Below are positions 18,501 to 26,585 of a stretch of DNA of 32,174 bases, one piece after another. The DNA comes from Bacteroidales bacterium. Its GTDB lineage: Bacteria; Bacteroidota; Bacteroidia; Bacteroidales; UBA932. Each line of letters starts with the position of its first letter. Position 1 is the stretch's first letter. The notes under the pieces were generated by a model. It was not told the DNA's origin. It saw nothing but the letters and a program-made list of their open reading frames with translations, and searched no databases. The DNA is taken from contig JAEEXQ010000021.1 in the NCBI GenBank assembly GCA_016287875.1, positions 1 through 32,174 on the forward strand, read 5' to 3'. The translations under genes and the position numbers were made by a program.

Positions 18501-20120
18501 TACCGGTACAAAATCTGGAACATGTCGAGCGACTACCACAATGTTCCTCGGATCAACGGATGTGCCGAAGAATACGGCAGCGCTTTCAAGGCAAGCGGCA
18601 GCGCTGCGGATAAGCGTACAAAGAGTTTTACCGCGGACATAGCCTCGGCATACCCGGATTCTGCCGGAGTGAAATCATGGAAGCTGCACTACAGGCTGCT
18701 CAAGGACGGTTCTCTTGAAATACGCGGGGACTTCGAACTGGAACATCCCGCCGTGCCCAACGAGCTCCATTTCCTTCTACCGGAAGAGCCGGACCTTTCC
18801 TGCGACGGAGCAGCCGGCCTCAATGCAGGAGTATGTCTCCGCTACGACAAGTCTGCCTTCGAGGCAAGTTCGGAGAAAATCCCGCTAGAAGGCAGCGGAA
18901 TAGGGGAGGCTTTCGGGGATGCGCTATGGCGTCTTTCGCTTAAGGCCAAATCCGTCCCGAAAAAAGGATCGTACGTTTTAAGGTTTGCTGCAATTCCCGG
19001 CAAAGGAAAAACAGTTAAGGAGGAACTATATCAACTATGCGCCGATCAATGCCTTCTTCTGGGAGGATCGCTCGCGCCGTTGACCATGCCGCAGTCCTAC
19101 GAGGACGGAAAGTTGGTGTGCGGGGACCTGAAGCAATGGACCAGCGGTTTCTTTCCCGGAACCTGCTGGTATGCATGGCAACTGAGCGGTAGGGGGGATG
19201 TGCTTGAACTAGCAAAAAAAAGCACTGAACCCATGCTGGACGTGGACTCGTATTTCCGTGACCATGACGTAGGTTTCCAAGTCATGTGCTCGGCAGGTCT
19301 TGCGTACAGGCTTACCGGAGAAAAAAAGTACCTGCCTGCAATCCGGAGGGGTGCGGAACTACTCTCGTCCCGTTTCCAGCCCGTGTGCGGAACCATCATG
19401 AGCTGGGATAGCAGCCGGCCGGTATGCAAGGTGATCATCGACAATATGATGAACCTGGAACTGTTGACCTTTGCGTCCCGGCTGTTCGGAGTTCCCGAGT
19501 GGGAAGAAATGGCAAAATCCCATGCGGATGTGACAATGGCAAACCATTTCAGGGAAGACGCTTCGTCATATCACCTCCTGGAATATGATCTGACTACAGG
19601 AGAAGTACTTGTCAAGAAGACGGTCCAGGGCTTCAGTGACAGTTCTTCCTGGTCCCGCGGCCAGTCCTGGGGGCTGTACGGCTATACTATGATGTACAGG
19701 GAAACTGGCGAGAAACGCTACTTGCATCATGCGGAAAAGATTGCACGTTACTTGCTGCCTCTTCTGAAAGACCGCCCCGTACCGGCATGGGACTTCAGCG
19801 CTCCGCAGCCCATGTCTTCCCAGGACGACGCTTCCGCCGCTGCCGTAATGGCGTCCGCCTTTATTGAACTAGCCACCCTTACAAAAGACAAGGCCCTTGC
19901 AGGCCGCTGCATACGCCAGGCAGAAGCTACGCTCGAAGTGCTTTCATCTCCCGGCTACCTTTCGGCAAAAGGCGAGAATGGCGGTTTTCTCATTAAGCAT
20001 GGAACCGGTTTTTATATGAAGGGAAAGGAGGTCGATGCTCCTCTCTCTTATGCGGACTATTATTACCTCGAAGCCCTCTACCGCTACAAGGTAAAAAAAG
20101 CGGCTATCTTGGAAGGATAG
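15597..20120 (+). CDS. Three-enzyme fusion: metallophosphoesterase - heparinase II/III-like lyase - GH88 unsaturated uronyl hydrolase
   Basis: 1507 residues in one uninterrupted frame. Signal peptide MLKLLFLLLSIPVSG. MetallophosN domain about 16-95. Phosphoesterase core about 98-345 with DAH, GDQLSD (146-151), GNHDHD (180-185), CIHAALF and SGHEH (296-300). MetallophosC to about 505. Alpha/alpha-toroid about 515-895 with NNWNPWCNSN, then the heparinase II/III beta domain about 900-1130 with HERHNHNDVG (931-940) and PVLVDAGKGTY. GH88 about 1140-1500 with HDVGF (Asp1224), DNMMNL (Asp1282) and SRGQSWGLYGY, the two aspartates corresponding to the catalytic pair of unsaturated glucuronyl hydrolases. 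The lyase would release oligosaccharides with an unsaturated uronic acid and GH88 would remove it. Domain borders are estimates. The last codons overlap the V-ATPase terminator. Confidence 0.87.
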   Translation: MLKLLFLLLSIPVSGIVTNQHNGKGVEGVVVSDGYHCTVTDSKGRYFLDADSLARTVSITVPAEYMIPLGDDGAPAFFKYIGGADLNFSLTPRKKSSDRFTLIAVSDAHFGHDNSFERFNGESVPDIQRTMESHSSYGPVIGVALGDQLSDRMEFTSQVKPSYTGFRASGNPVPFFYCIGNHDHDNTGGKSEYAVTEHFVRNFAPTDYSFDIGKVHFVVMDDILYKGTQRDGVKIAYDCGISDSQLEWLRQDLALVKDKKDKVIVFCIHAALFGRFLHKDEVKELLGSFREALVLSGHEHNINNIRHAGNIREYNLQSIGGAWWFSNLSPSGCPLGYGVFSFDGSALSEQYNKTTTEDAGFQMRVYSGNDSYGPDRMFTGLKGAPKRSEVYGWPEEFKGCFVARIWDATPDWEVKFVQGGVETPMKQIRKKCFDAASAAFMVDVFGAPYGGSRVYKQNVDSFWIIEAPSGDPAAEKDWEIVATHTMPSGRKAEYRSRILMRDYRGFQTGSRYLRDYGGHPLLAAASAIDLGTALISDRSWMPYPAYSDREGWDRLLGGRKKDFISRGEEFLGFEWLQLRATDYLELDRSGNRYAQEDRMHRNREALSMLMMAELAEGRGRFVDDIINGVFAFCEYTSWAVSAHLSNIQQVKSPLPDYKEHILALFQGNHAQMLSWIWYFFHETFDGVNPVISERLYHEIKQRELDPYLQKDHFDWMGFRAKVTPNNWNPWCNSNALICFMLLETDRERLKAAVEKSIVSVDRYLESLKGDGACDEGPIYWYVSGGYLLNYLQCLSMVTGGKLQIWDSPLLKNFGEYIVHAQIGGKWHANFADAEPSETPGAATIWRYGKAFGSSLMRDFAVYSYKAFCYDPLNTDWSLFYKAMENFRACTELSAEPQKEFKPSDFAWYSESELCFMRSGKGYLAVKGGNNHERHNHNDVGSCIYFYDGKPVLVDAGKGTYNKFTFVKKYRYKIWNMSSDYHNVPRINGCAEEYGSAFKASGSAADKRTKSFTADIASAYPDSAGVKSWKLHYRLLKDGSLEIRGDFELEHPAVPNELHFLLPEEPDLSCDGAAGLNAGVCLRYDKSAFEASSEKIPLEGSGIGEAFGDALWRLSLKAKSVPKKGSYVLRFAAIPGKGKTVKEELYQLCADQCLLLGGSLAPLTMPQSYEDGKLVCGDLKQWTSGFFPGTCWYAWQLSGRGDVLELAKKSTEPMLDVDSYFRDHDVGFQVMCSAGLAYRLTGEKKYLPAIRRGAELLSSRFQPVCGTIMSWDSSRPVCKVIIDNMMNLELLTFASRLFGVPEWEEMAKSHADVTMANHFREDASSYHLLEYDLTTGEVLVKKTVQGFSDSSSWSRGQSWGLYGYTMMYRETGEKRYLHHAEKIARYLLPLLKDRPVPAWDFSAPQPMSSQDDASAAAVMASAFIELATLTKDKALAGRCIRQAEATLEVLSSPGYLSAKGENGGFLIKHGTGFYMKGKEVDAPLSYADYYYLEALYRYKVKKAAILEG

Positions 20121-20124
20121 CCGC
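20093..20124 (-). terminator. Intrinsic terminator of the V-ATPase operon
   Basis: A perfect 9-bp stem (GCGGCTATC at 20100-20108 with GATAGCCGC at 20116-20124, 7-base loop) is followed on the minus strand by seven T residues (20099-20093). It lies 22 bases after the ntpK stop. The same bases encode the last residues and stop of the plus-strand 1507-residue protein. On the plus strand no T run follows, so it should act mainly for the minus-strand operon. Confidence 0.85.
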
Positions 20125-20137
20125 CTCTATGTACATG

Positions 20138-20574
<437 letters not shown>

Positions 20575-20590
20575 TTATTTGTTATTATTT

Positions 20591-22300
20591 CTATTTCTTA
20601 AGAGGATCGAAATTGCGTCCGGCCGCCTCGTATCCGGAGTTCTTGAAGAATTCCAGGAAATTGAGTCGCAGAGGGTGCACGAAGGCTCCCAGCGCGGCCA
20701 TCGCGATGTTCAGCGTGTGTCCTACCACTACCAGCAGTATGAAGAACACCCACGATACCGGGGAGGATCCATCTCCCAGTATGGCCTGGCCTATGGTGTT
20801 GAATGAACTTCCGAGCATCATTCCGGCAAGGCCCAGGGCATAGAGACGGAGGTAGCTGAGAACATCGCCCAACAGGCCGGTGACGGCATTGTAGGTGTCC
20901 CAGAGGCCCATTCCCACGTTCGCAAGGGGATTGCGGTGGATGTCGTTGAGAGGGAAGATTCCTATGGCGGAAATGATTCCCAGTACGATTATGATGGTCT
21001 TGGTAAGGCTCTTGTCTATGACTCCGAGCAGGGCGAAGGCCCCGACTATGATCCCGCCCACTATGAGCAGGGTCCATCCCCAGGTGCCCAGGCTGCCGAG
21101 GAAACCCTTCTGCCTGGTGGATACGCAGGTCTTTACGACCATTGCTACGCAGATGTGGATGATACCCACTATGATGGAAAGGACCATCGTGCCGTCGTAT
21201 CCCGCGATCTTGGAAGGCAGGAACACGCCCTTGACGGGCTCCAGTATCTTCCACTGGGAGATGTCTATGCTGAAGAAGGTATGGAAGAGGAAACCTATGA
21301 CAGTGGTGGCGACGCCCAGGACTATGACCAGGGGGGAAATGTCGCCAAGTTTCTTCTTCAATCCCAGTCCGAGCGCGACGAGCAGCAGGCCGTAGCCGGC
21401 GTCTCCCATACAGAACGCGAAGAAGAGCAGGAAGAATATCGAGAAGAAAGGAGTCGGGTCGAAACCATCGTAGGACGGGCGGCCGTACATATCCACCAGC
21501 ATCTCGAACATCCTTACGAACTTGTTGTTCTTGAATTTGATGGGAGGGTTGTCCTCAAGGACGGCTTCATCCTTGAACCATACGACATCCATCTTGTCCA
21601 GCCGCTGCTGTATCTCGGCGTCGTCCTCCGCAGGAGCGAAGCCTTCGAACACTGCGAGAAGATTCTCGGCGGCATCTTCGGCTGCTGCGGAAGCCAGGGC
21701 GCGGGAGAAGTCTCCCTGCAGTCCGGCGAGAGCCTCGCGCATGGCGGGAAGCTCGCTCTTGGCTGCTTCCAGTTTGGCATGGTAGGCATTGATTCCGTCG
21801 GTGGCTGCCTTGATGTCGGCGTTCACGTCCGAATAGTTCCTGGAGGGTGCGGGGATCTCCTTGACAGGGAATCCTGCATTGTCTCCGGCTATCACGAAGC
21901 GGCAGTCTTTGCCATCGTCCTGTACCTTGAAAATAGCATAGTCGGCCTCCCACGAAGGGTCGAATTTCTTGGAGACCACTTTGTAGAAGTGCAGCTTGAC
22001 TCCGGCCTCTTCAAGGGCGGAGCGGTCCCAGCTGCCCCAGAAACGTGTCTCCTGGGCTTCCTTCTCCAAAGAGCTCAGATTGTCCTTGAGGCCTTTGAGG
22101 GTGGAGTCGCTTCCGGACTCGATTTCGGAAATGAGCTTCTTCTGCGCTTCTATGCTTTCCAGAAGGGCGGAAGTACGTTCATCCACTGGTTTGGAGGAAC
22201 GGGTGATATCTACCAGGCCGATTTCCTGGAGGGAAGAGAGGAAATCTTCCTTGGCTGCATCCAGCAGCACGAAGGAATACTTAGTCATTTTCTCTATCAT
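20591..22300 (-). CDS. ntpI: V-type ATPase subunit I (stator, a-subunit like)
   Basis: 569 residues. The N-terminal cytoplasmic half (about 1-300) is charged and helical, for attachment to the peripheral stalk. The C-terminal half has about seven to eight membrane helices, beginning near TPFFSIFFLLFFAFCMGDAGYG. The conserved arginine needed for ion passage lies in DVLSYLRLYALGLAG. It is shorter than many family members (about 600-680), mostly in the N-terminal half. Its ATG overlaps the stop of subunit D (ATGA). A second in-frame ATG four codons later is possible. It is followed after a 31-base AT-rich gap by ntpK. Confidence 0.94.
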   Translation of the reverse strand: MIEKMTKYSFVLLDAAKEDFLSSLQEIGLVDITRSSKPVDERTSALLESIEAQKKLISEIESGSDSTLKGLKDNLSSLEKEAQETRFWGSWDRSALEEAGVKLHFYKVVSKKFDPSWEADYAIFKVQDDGKDCRFVIAGDNAGFPVKEIPAPSRNYSDVNADIKAATDGINAYHAKLEAAKSELPAMREALAGLQGDFSRALASAAAEDAAENLLAVFEGFAPAEDDAEIQQRLDKMDVVWFKDEAVLEDNPPIKFKNNKFVRMFEMLVDMYGRPSYDGFDPTPFFSIFFLLFFAFCMGDAGYGLLLVALGLGLKKKLGDISPLVIVLGVATTVIGFLFHTFFSIDISQWKILEPVKGVFLPSKIAGYDGTMVLSIIVGIIHICVAMVVKTCVSTRQKGFLGSLGTWGWTLLIVGGIIVGAFALLGVIDKSLTKTIIIVLGIISAIGIFPLNDIHRNPLANVGMGLWDTYNAVTGLLGDVLSYLRLYALGLAGMMLGSSFNTIGQAILGDGSSPVSWVFFILLVVVGHTLNIAMAALGAFVHPLRLNFLEFFKNSGYEAAGRNFDPLKK

Positions 22301-22905
22301 AGGCTTTCCTCCTCTTCTTCGGCCGCGTGGCGGGTCTTGACTATCTTGGACGAGGCCTTGCTCAGGTTCTCCTCATCCTCCATATATCGCTTGATCTTGC
22401 GTATCGCCTCCTGATAGCCCGGAATCTGCACCTTCTCGTAGAGGTTCACCTTCTGGGTAGTCTTCTTGCGCTGGAAGTCGAGGATGCGGCGCTTCTGCTC
22501 GTACACCTCGCTCTCGAGCCCGAGGCGGGTGAGTTCCTGCAGTATGCGCACGCCGTCGGCGTACCAGGCCGGTTTGACGAAGGCATTGAATGGCGCAAGC
22601 TCGTAGTGGATCTCGTCCAGCTGGGGGCATTTGACGCCCGCCACCTTCACCTCCTTGAGGTCGATGTCGGTGATGCGTATCAGCCCTGGCTCGAACTCGT
22701 TCCACAAGGCCGCCAGGTAGTCGTAGCGCTGCATGGCCGATTCAAGTTCGGCGGCGAGCTTTTCCGACTCCTTCTTGGCCTGGAGCACGCTGAGGCGCAG
22801 GGCCGACTCCTTGTTCTTAAGGGTGGGGAGGGCCTTCTGCCGTACCTTCAGCTGCTTTCCGAGGTTCGTCAGCGATGTCTTGTTATATTGGAATTTAATT
22901 GCCAT
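22297..22905 (-). CDS. ntpD: V-type ATPase subunit D (central stalk)
   Basis: Central rotor shaft linking the A/B catalytic ring to the K ring. 202 residues, normal length, mostly long helices at both ends forming the antiparallel coiled coil. Family landmarks are KTSLTNLGKQLKVRQKALPTLKNK-like N-terminal helix (first 30 residues) and the C-terminal helix with KRRILDFQRKKTTQKVNLYE. The partner stalk subunit F is not found in this operon. It is separated from ntpB by a 32-base gap holding a small perfect hairpin and overlaps ntpI at its end. Confidence 0.94.
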   Translation of the reverse strand: MAIKFQYNKTSLTNLGKQLKVRQKALPTLKNKESALRLSVLQAKKESEKLAAELESAMQRYDYLAALWNEFEPGLIRITDIDLKEVKVAGVKCPQLDEIHYELAPFNAFVKPAWYADGVRILQELTRLGLESEVYEQKRRILDFQRKKTTQKVNLYEKVQIPGYQEAIRKIKRYMEDEENLSKASSKIVKTRHAAEEEEESL

Positions 22906-22913
22906 TATTCAGT

Positions 22914-22932
22914 TGCCCGGTCAGGCCGGGCA
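22914..22932 (-). other. Intercistronic hairpin between ntpB and ntpD
   Basis: TGCCCGG and CCGGGCA form a perfect 7-bp GC-rich stem with a 5-base loop, located directly after the ntpB stop and 9 bases before the ntpD start in the minus-strand mRNA. There is no T run, so it is not a full terminator. It may protect the upstream mRNA end or reduce ntpD translation. Confidence 0.55.
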
Positions 22933-22937
22933 CGACT

Positions 22938-24257
22938 TTAGGATTTCCAGTATTTGTCGATCAGGGACTGCTTGATACCTGTCTCTTCGGGCTTGAAATG
23001 CTTGGCAAAGAGCTTCCAGGCCGTGTCGAGCATCTGGTCGATCTTGATGTTGACGTCGATGCTCAGAAGCTCCACGGCGTAGTCCTTCGCATAGTCGAGG
23101 CAGCGCAGATCGTAGTCGGAGAGGTCGAAGCCGTTCTCCAGCTTGGTCTTGGCGTTCTGGGCATCTGCGTACAGACGTACACCCGCATTCATAACCTGGG
23201 AGTGGTCCTCGCGGGTCTTCTTGCCCTGCACGAGCTGTTTGAGTCGGGACAGGGAACGGAACGGGTCAACGATGACCTTGCCCGTATCGGAATCCGCACG
23301 CAGGAAGAGCTGGCCTTCGGTGATGTATCCGGTATTGTCCGGGATGGCGTGGGTGATGTCCCCGTCATTCAGGGTGGTAACTGCGATGATGGTAATGGAA
23401 CCTCCGTCGGGCAGCTGCACGGCCTTCTCGTAGATCTTCGCGAGGTCGGAGTACAGCGAACCGGGCATGGAGTCCTTCGAAGGAATCTGGTCCATACGGT
23501 TGCTCACGATCGAAAGAGCGTCTGCGTAGAGGGTCATATCCGTAAGCAGCACCAGCACCTTTTCGTTCTTGTCCACTGCAAAGTACTCTGCGGCGGCAAG
23601 GGCCATATCGGGGATGAGGAGGCGCTCCACGGGAGGCTCCTCGGTAGTGTTCACGAAGGAGACTATCTTGTCGAGTGCGCCTGCGCTTTCGAAGGCGTGG
23701 CGGAAGAAGAGATAGTCGTCGTTGCTGAGGCCCATACCTCCGAGGATGATCTTATCGACGTCGGCACGGAGGGCCACGTCGGCCATCACGCGGTTGTAGG
23801 GCTGGTCAGGGTCGGCGAAGAAAGGAATCTTCTGGCCGGAAACCAGGGTGTTGTTGAGGTCGATGCCGGCGATACCCGTAGGGATGAGTTCCGAGGGCTG
23901 ACGGCGCTTGTAAGGGTTCACGGAAGGGCCGCCCACCTGGCGCTCTTCTCCTTCTACCTCGGGGCCGCCGTCGATGGGATGGCCATAGGCATTGAAGAAA
24001 CGGCCGGAGAGCTGCTCGCTGACTTTCAGGGTAGGGGGTTCTCCGTGGAAGGAAACTTCGGCGTTGGTAGGGATGCCTTCGGTGCCGGCGAATACCTGCA
24101 GGGTCACCAGGTCTCCTTTGGTCTTGACGACCTGGGCGAGGCGGCCTTCGACTGTGGCAAGCTCATCGTTGCTGACGCCTGCGGCGTGCAGGGACACGGT
24201 GGCCTTGGTTATGGCCTCCAGGCGGGTATATACTTTCTGATATGCTTTATTTGCCAT
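22938..24257 (-). CDS. ntpB: V-type ATPase subunit B (non-catalytic)
   Basis: Non-catalytic partner of the A subunit in the A3B3 head. 439 residues, normal length. It has the ATP-synthase beta-barrel N-domain, the nucleotide-domain segments GQKIPFFADPDQPYNRV and VLVLLTDMTLYADAL, and the conserved REDHSQVMNAG region; there is no Walker A P-loop, as expected for B. PGSLYSDLAKIYEKA is a strong family block. The start lies inside the last codons of ntpA (11-base overlap), which couples translation of the two head subunits at a 1:1 ratio. Confidence 0.96.
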   Translation of the reverse strand: MANKAYQKVYTRLEAITKATVSLHAAGVSNDELATVEGRLAQVVKTKGDLVTLQVFAGTEGIPTNAEVSFHGEPPTLKVSEQLSGRFFNAYGHPIDGGPEVEGEERQVGGPSVNPYKRRQPSELIPTGIAGIDLNNTLVSGQKIPFFADPDQPYNRVMADVALRADVDKIILGGMGLSNDDYLFFRHAFESAGALDKIVSFVNTTEEPPVERLLIPDMALAAAEYFAVDKNEKVLVLLTDMTLYADALSIVSNRMDQIPSKDSMPGSLYSDLAKIYEKAVQLPDGGSITIIAVTTLNDGDITHAIPDNTGYITEGQLFLRADSDTGKVIVDPFRSLSRLKQLVQGKKTREDHSQVMNAGVRLYADAQNAKTKLENGFDLSDYDLRCLDYAKDYAVELLSIDVNIKIDQMLDTAWKLFAKHFKPEETGIKQSLIDKYWKS

Positions 24258-26001
24258 TTTCTTCGAGTATTGAATTGAGTTGGGAACGGAAACCCTTGAA
24301 CTGTTCGCTGTTCCATTCGGAATAGTTCATCTGGCGCAGGCAGTTGATAAGGCGCTTGAAGTATGCGCGGCAATCCTCGTAGTTGTCGAACGCGAACTTG
24401 CGGTCGCAGATTTCAAGGATGAGGTCGAGCATATATTTCTGGCGCTCGATGGGGCAGAGGCTGTCCACCGGGTCGAAACCGTCCTGCTGGAGGAATGCGA
24501 AGTCGATGAGCTCGCTCTTCCAGAAGGTCTCGTGGTAGCTCATAGGCACGCCGTCGTCGCCGAGGATGTTGATCTGGTCGGCCATCTCCTTGCCGCGGAG
24601 TACCAGGGTCTTGGCCTTGATGACCTTTTCGACCCAGCCCTTCTCGACGGCATTGTCAAGGTATTCTATGATTTCGGGATACTCCAGATATTTGGAATAG
24701 GAGTCGATGGGGTTCACGGCGGGGTAGCGCTTCTGGTCGGCGCGGTTCTGCTCGAGGGCATAGAAGCAGCGTGCAGCCTTCTTGGTGGACTCGGTGACGG
24801 GTTCCTTGAGGTTGCCGCCGGCAGGGGAGACGGTGCCTATGAAGGTGACTGCTCCGGTCTTGCCGTTGTTCAGGACCACCATACCCGCGCGGGCGTAGAA
24901 GTTGGAGATGATGGAGGAAAGGTCCACCGGGAATGCATCTGCACCCGGGAGCTCTTCCATACGGTTGCTCATCTCGCGCAGGGCCTGTGCCCAGCGGGAG
25001 GTGGAGTCGGCGAGAAGGAGGCACCTGTGGCCCATCGCACGGTAGTACTCGCAAATGGTCATAGCCGTATAGACGGAAGCTTCGCGGGCGGCCACGGGCA
25101 TATTGGAGGTGTTGCAGATGATGGTGGTACGCTCCATAAGGTGACGGCCGGTGTGAGGGTCGATGAGTTCGGGGAACTCGGTGAAGATTTCCACGACCTC
25201 GTTGGCGCGCTCGCCGCAGGCGGCCATCACTATGATGTCGGCCTCGCCTTGCTTTGCTATAGCGTGCTGGAGGACGGTCTTACCGCATCCGAAAGGCCCG
25301 GGGATGAACCCGGTACCGCCTTCGGCTATGGGGTTGAAGGTGTCAATCACTCGCACGCCCGTCTCCATTATCTTCTGCGGACGGGGCTTTTCCTTGTAAC
25401 CCTTGATGGCAATCTTGACGGGCCATTTCTGGGTCATGGTCACTTTTACGTCCTCGCCTTCTTCGTTTTCGAGGGTGGCTATCACCGTGTCTATGTTGTA
25501 CTGCCCGGCAGGAGCGACTTCCTTCACGGTATAGCTGCCTTTGAAGGTAAACGGCACCATTATCTTGTGGGGCAGCCAACCTTCTTTGACTTCTCCGAGC
25601 CAGTCGGCCGCGGCTACTTTATCGCCGGGCTTGGCTATGGGCTCGAAATCCCAGAGTTTGACGTGGTCGAGGGGGTCGGTGTATTCGCCTCGTTTGAGGA
25701 ATACGTCCGACATGGTGGTGAGGTCGTTCTGAAGACCGTCATATACGCTGGACAGCAGGCCGGGGCCGAGGGTTGCCTCGAGCATCCTGCCGAGGAACTC
25801 GACCTTGTCGCCGTTCCGCAGCCCGCGGGTGCTTTCGAAAACCTGGACCGAGGCCTTGTCGCCTGTCACCTTGATGACCTCGGCAAGCAGGTCGGTGCCA
25901 CGGAGATTGATGTAGCAGAGTTCGTTCTCCGCCACCGGGCCGTCCACCTGCACTGTCACCAGGTTCGAGACTATGCCTGTCACCTTTCCAAATGTGCTCA
26001 T
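24247..26001 (-). CDS. ntpA: V-type ATPase subunit A (catalytic)
   Basis: Catalytic ATP-hydrolysing or ATP-synthesising subunit. 584 residues. Barrel N-domain with MSTFGKVTGIVSNLVTVQV, the V-type-specific insert (about 110-190), P-loop GPFGCGKT (235-242), the catalytic ACGERANEV region with Glu264, Walker B LLLADSTSRWAQALRE (about 328-343) and a C-terminal helical domain. All key residues are present. It overlaps the DUF2764 gene upstream (ATGA) and ntpB downstream, so the E-DUF2764-A-B stretch is one coupled unit. Confidence 0.97.
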   Translation of the reverse strand: MSTFGKVTGIVSNLVTVQVDGPVAENELCYINLRGTDLLAEVIKVTGDKASVQVFESTRGLRNGDKVEFLGRMLEATLGPGLLSSVYDGLQNDLTTMSDVFLKRGEYTDPLDHVKLWDFEPIAKPGDKVAAADWLGEVKEGWLPHKIMVPFTFKGSYTVKEVAPAGQYNIDTVIATLENEEGEDVKVTMTQKWPVKIAIKGYKEKPRPQKIMETGVRVIDTFNPIAEGGTGFIPGPFGCGKTVLQHAIAKQGEADIIVMAACGERANEVVEIFTEFPELIDPHTGRHLMERTTIICNTSNMPVAAREASVYTAMTICEYYRAMGHRCLLLADSTSRWAQALREMSNRMEELPGADAFPVDLSSIISNFYARAGMVVLNNGKTGAVTFIGTVSPAGGNLKEPVTESTKKAARCFYALEQNRADQKRYPAVNPIDSYSKYLEYPEIIEYLDNAVEKGWVEKVIKAKTLVLRGKEMADQINILGDDGVPMSYHETFWKSELIDFAFLQQDGFDPVDSLCPIERQKYMLDLILEICDRKFAFDNYEDCRAYFKRLINCLRQMNYSEWNSEQFKGFRSQLNSILEENGK

Positions 26002-26585
26002 ATCTTAGTGTTTTCTTTGATTTCTTTAACCAGTTTGCGGAAGAGCTCGCGGCCGGTGGCCTCGTCGAGGCGCAGCCAGCGCTCTACCATCTTGAGTTTT
26101 ACCACGAAGGCGAGGACAACGTCCAGGTCGAAGTAGTCCAGCACCGTAAGTGCATCTACCGTCTTCCAGTAGAAGTCATCCAGGGCACGCTCGCGCCCTA
26201 GTATGTCGTCGGTGCGGAGCAGGGCCTCGACTTCGGCCTTCTGCTCGAATTCCGCATCCTCCCCGTCGGGGTCGAGGATTACTATATCCGTGCCTTCGGG
26301 GCGGCCCAGGGTGCTGTTGAGGTATTCCACCTTGGTGTTGCGTATCCCCAGGTCGAGGCAGAAGAACTCGCGGATGAACCTGTTGCGGTCCTTGGCAGCC
26401 TTGCGGTAGAACTCCGCGTCGAGTTTATCCGGATCGAAGGAACTTAGCAGCAGGTCGAGGGTGGATATGTCCTTGGCGCTGAGCTGTTCCCTGATTTCGG
26501 ACAGTATGGCATCGGTGTCCGGCATCTCTTTCCCGTCCTTGCTGAGGAGGGGAAGGGATGCTATTATGTACTCGTAATTATTCAC
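25998..26585 (-). CDS. DUF2764 family V-ATPase-associated protein
   Basis: 195-residue soluble, acidic, helix-rich protein that occurs between the E and A genes in Bacteroidetes- and spirochaete-type V-ATPase operons. The N-terminus YEYIIASLPLL is the DUF2764 signature. I infer it fills the role of the missing subunit C (socket between stalk and membrane sector), because no ntpC is present; this has not been shown here. The start is GTG at 26585, overlapping the E gene by 8 bases. The next ATG would be residue 21 and would remove the conserved N-terminus. The 3' end overlaps ntpA as ATGA. Confidence 0.85.
   Translation of the reverse strand: MNNYEYIIASLPLLSKDGKEMPDTDAILSEIREQLSAKDISTLDLLLSSFDPDKLDAEFYRKAAKDRNRFIREFFCLDLGIRNTKVEYLNSTLGRPEGTDIVILDPDGEDAEFEQKAEVEALLRTDDILGRERALDDFYWKTVDALTVLDYFDLDVVLAFVVKLKMVERWLRLDEATGRELFRKLVKEIKENTKI

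Larger units (their letters stand above)
3705..20137. mobile_element. Putative inserted polysaccharide-utilisation island
   Basis: A 16.4-kb block holding every SusC/SusD, phosphatase, lyase and GH88 gene lies exactly between two 104-bp direct repeats that derive from the mltD/ntpK junction. Removing the block plus one repeat copy would place mltD directly convergent with intact ntpK, two bases apart. This is the layout expected after integration at the 3' end of a gene. No integrase, transposase or transfer gene is visible inside, so the mechanism is inferred. The susC and susD genes are visibly richer in A/T-ending codons than the parB and V-ATPase genes on either side. Confidence 0.55.

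Noticed and set aside
20936..26136. Very long plus-strand reading frames (up to about 618 codons) opposite the V-ATPase genes
   Set aside because: They lie antisense to strongly conserved ntpA, ntpB and ntpI, give low-complexity, His/Val/Gly-rich products without family motifs, and are explained by the codon bias of the real genes.
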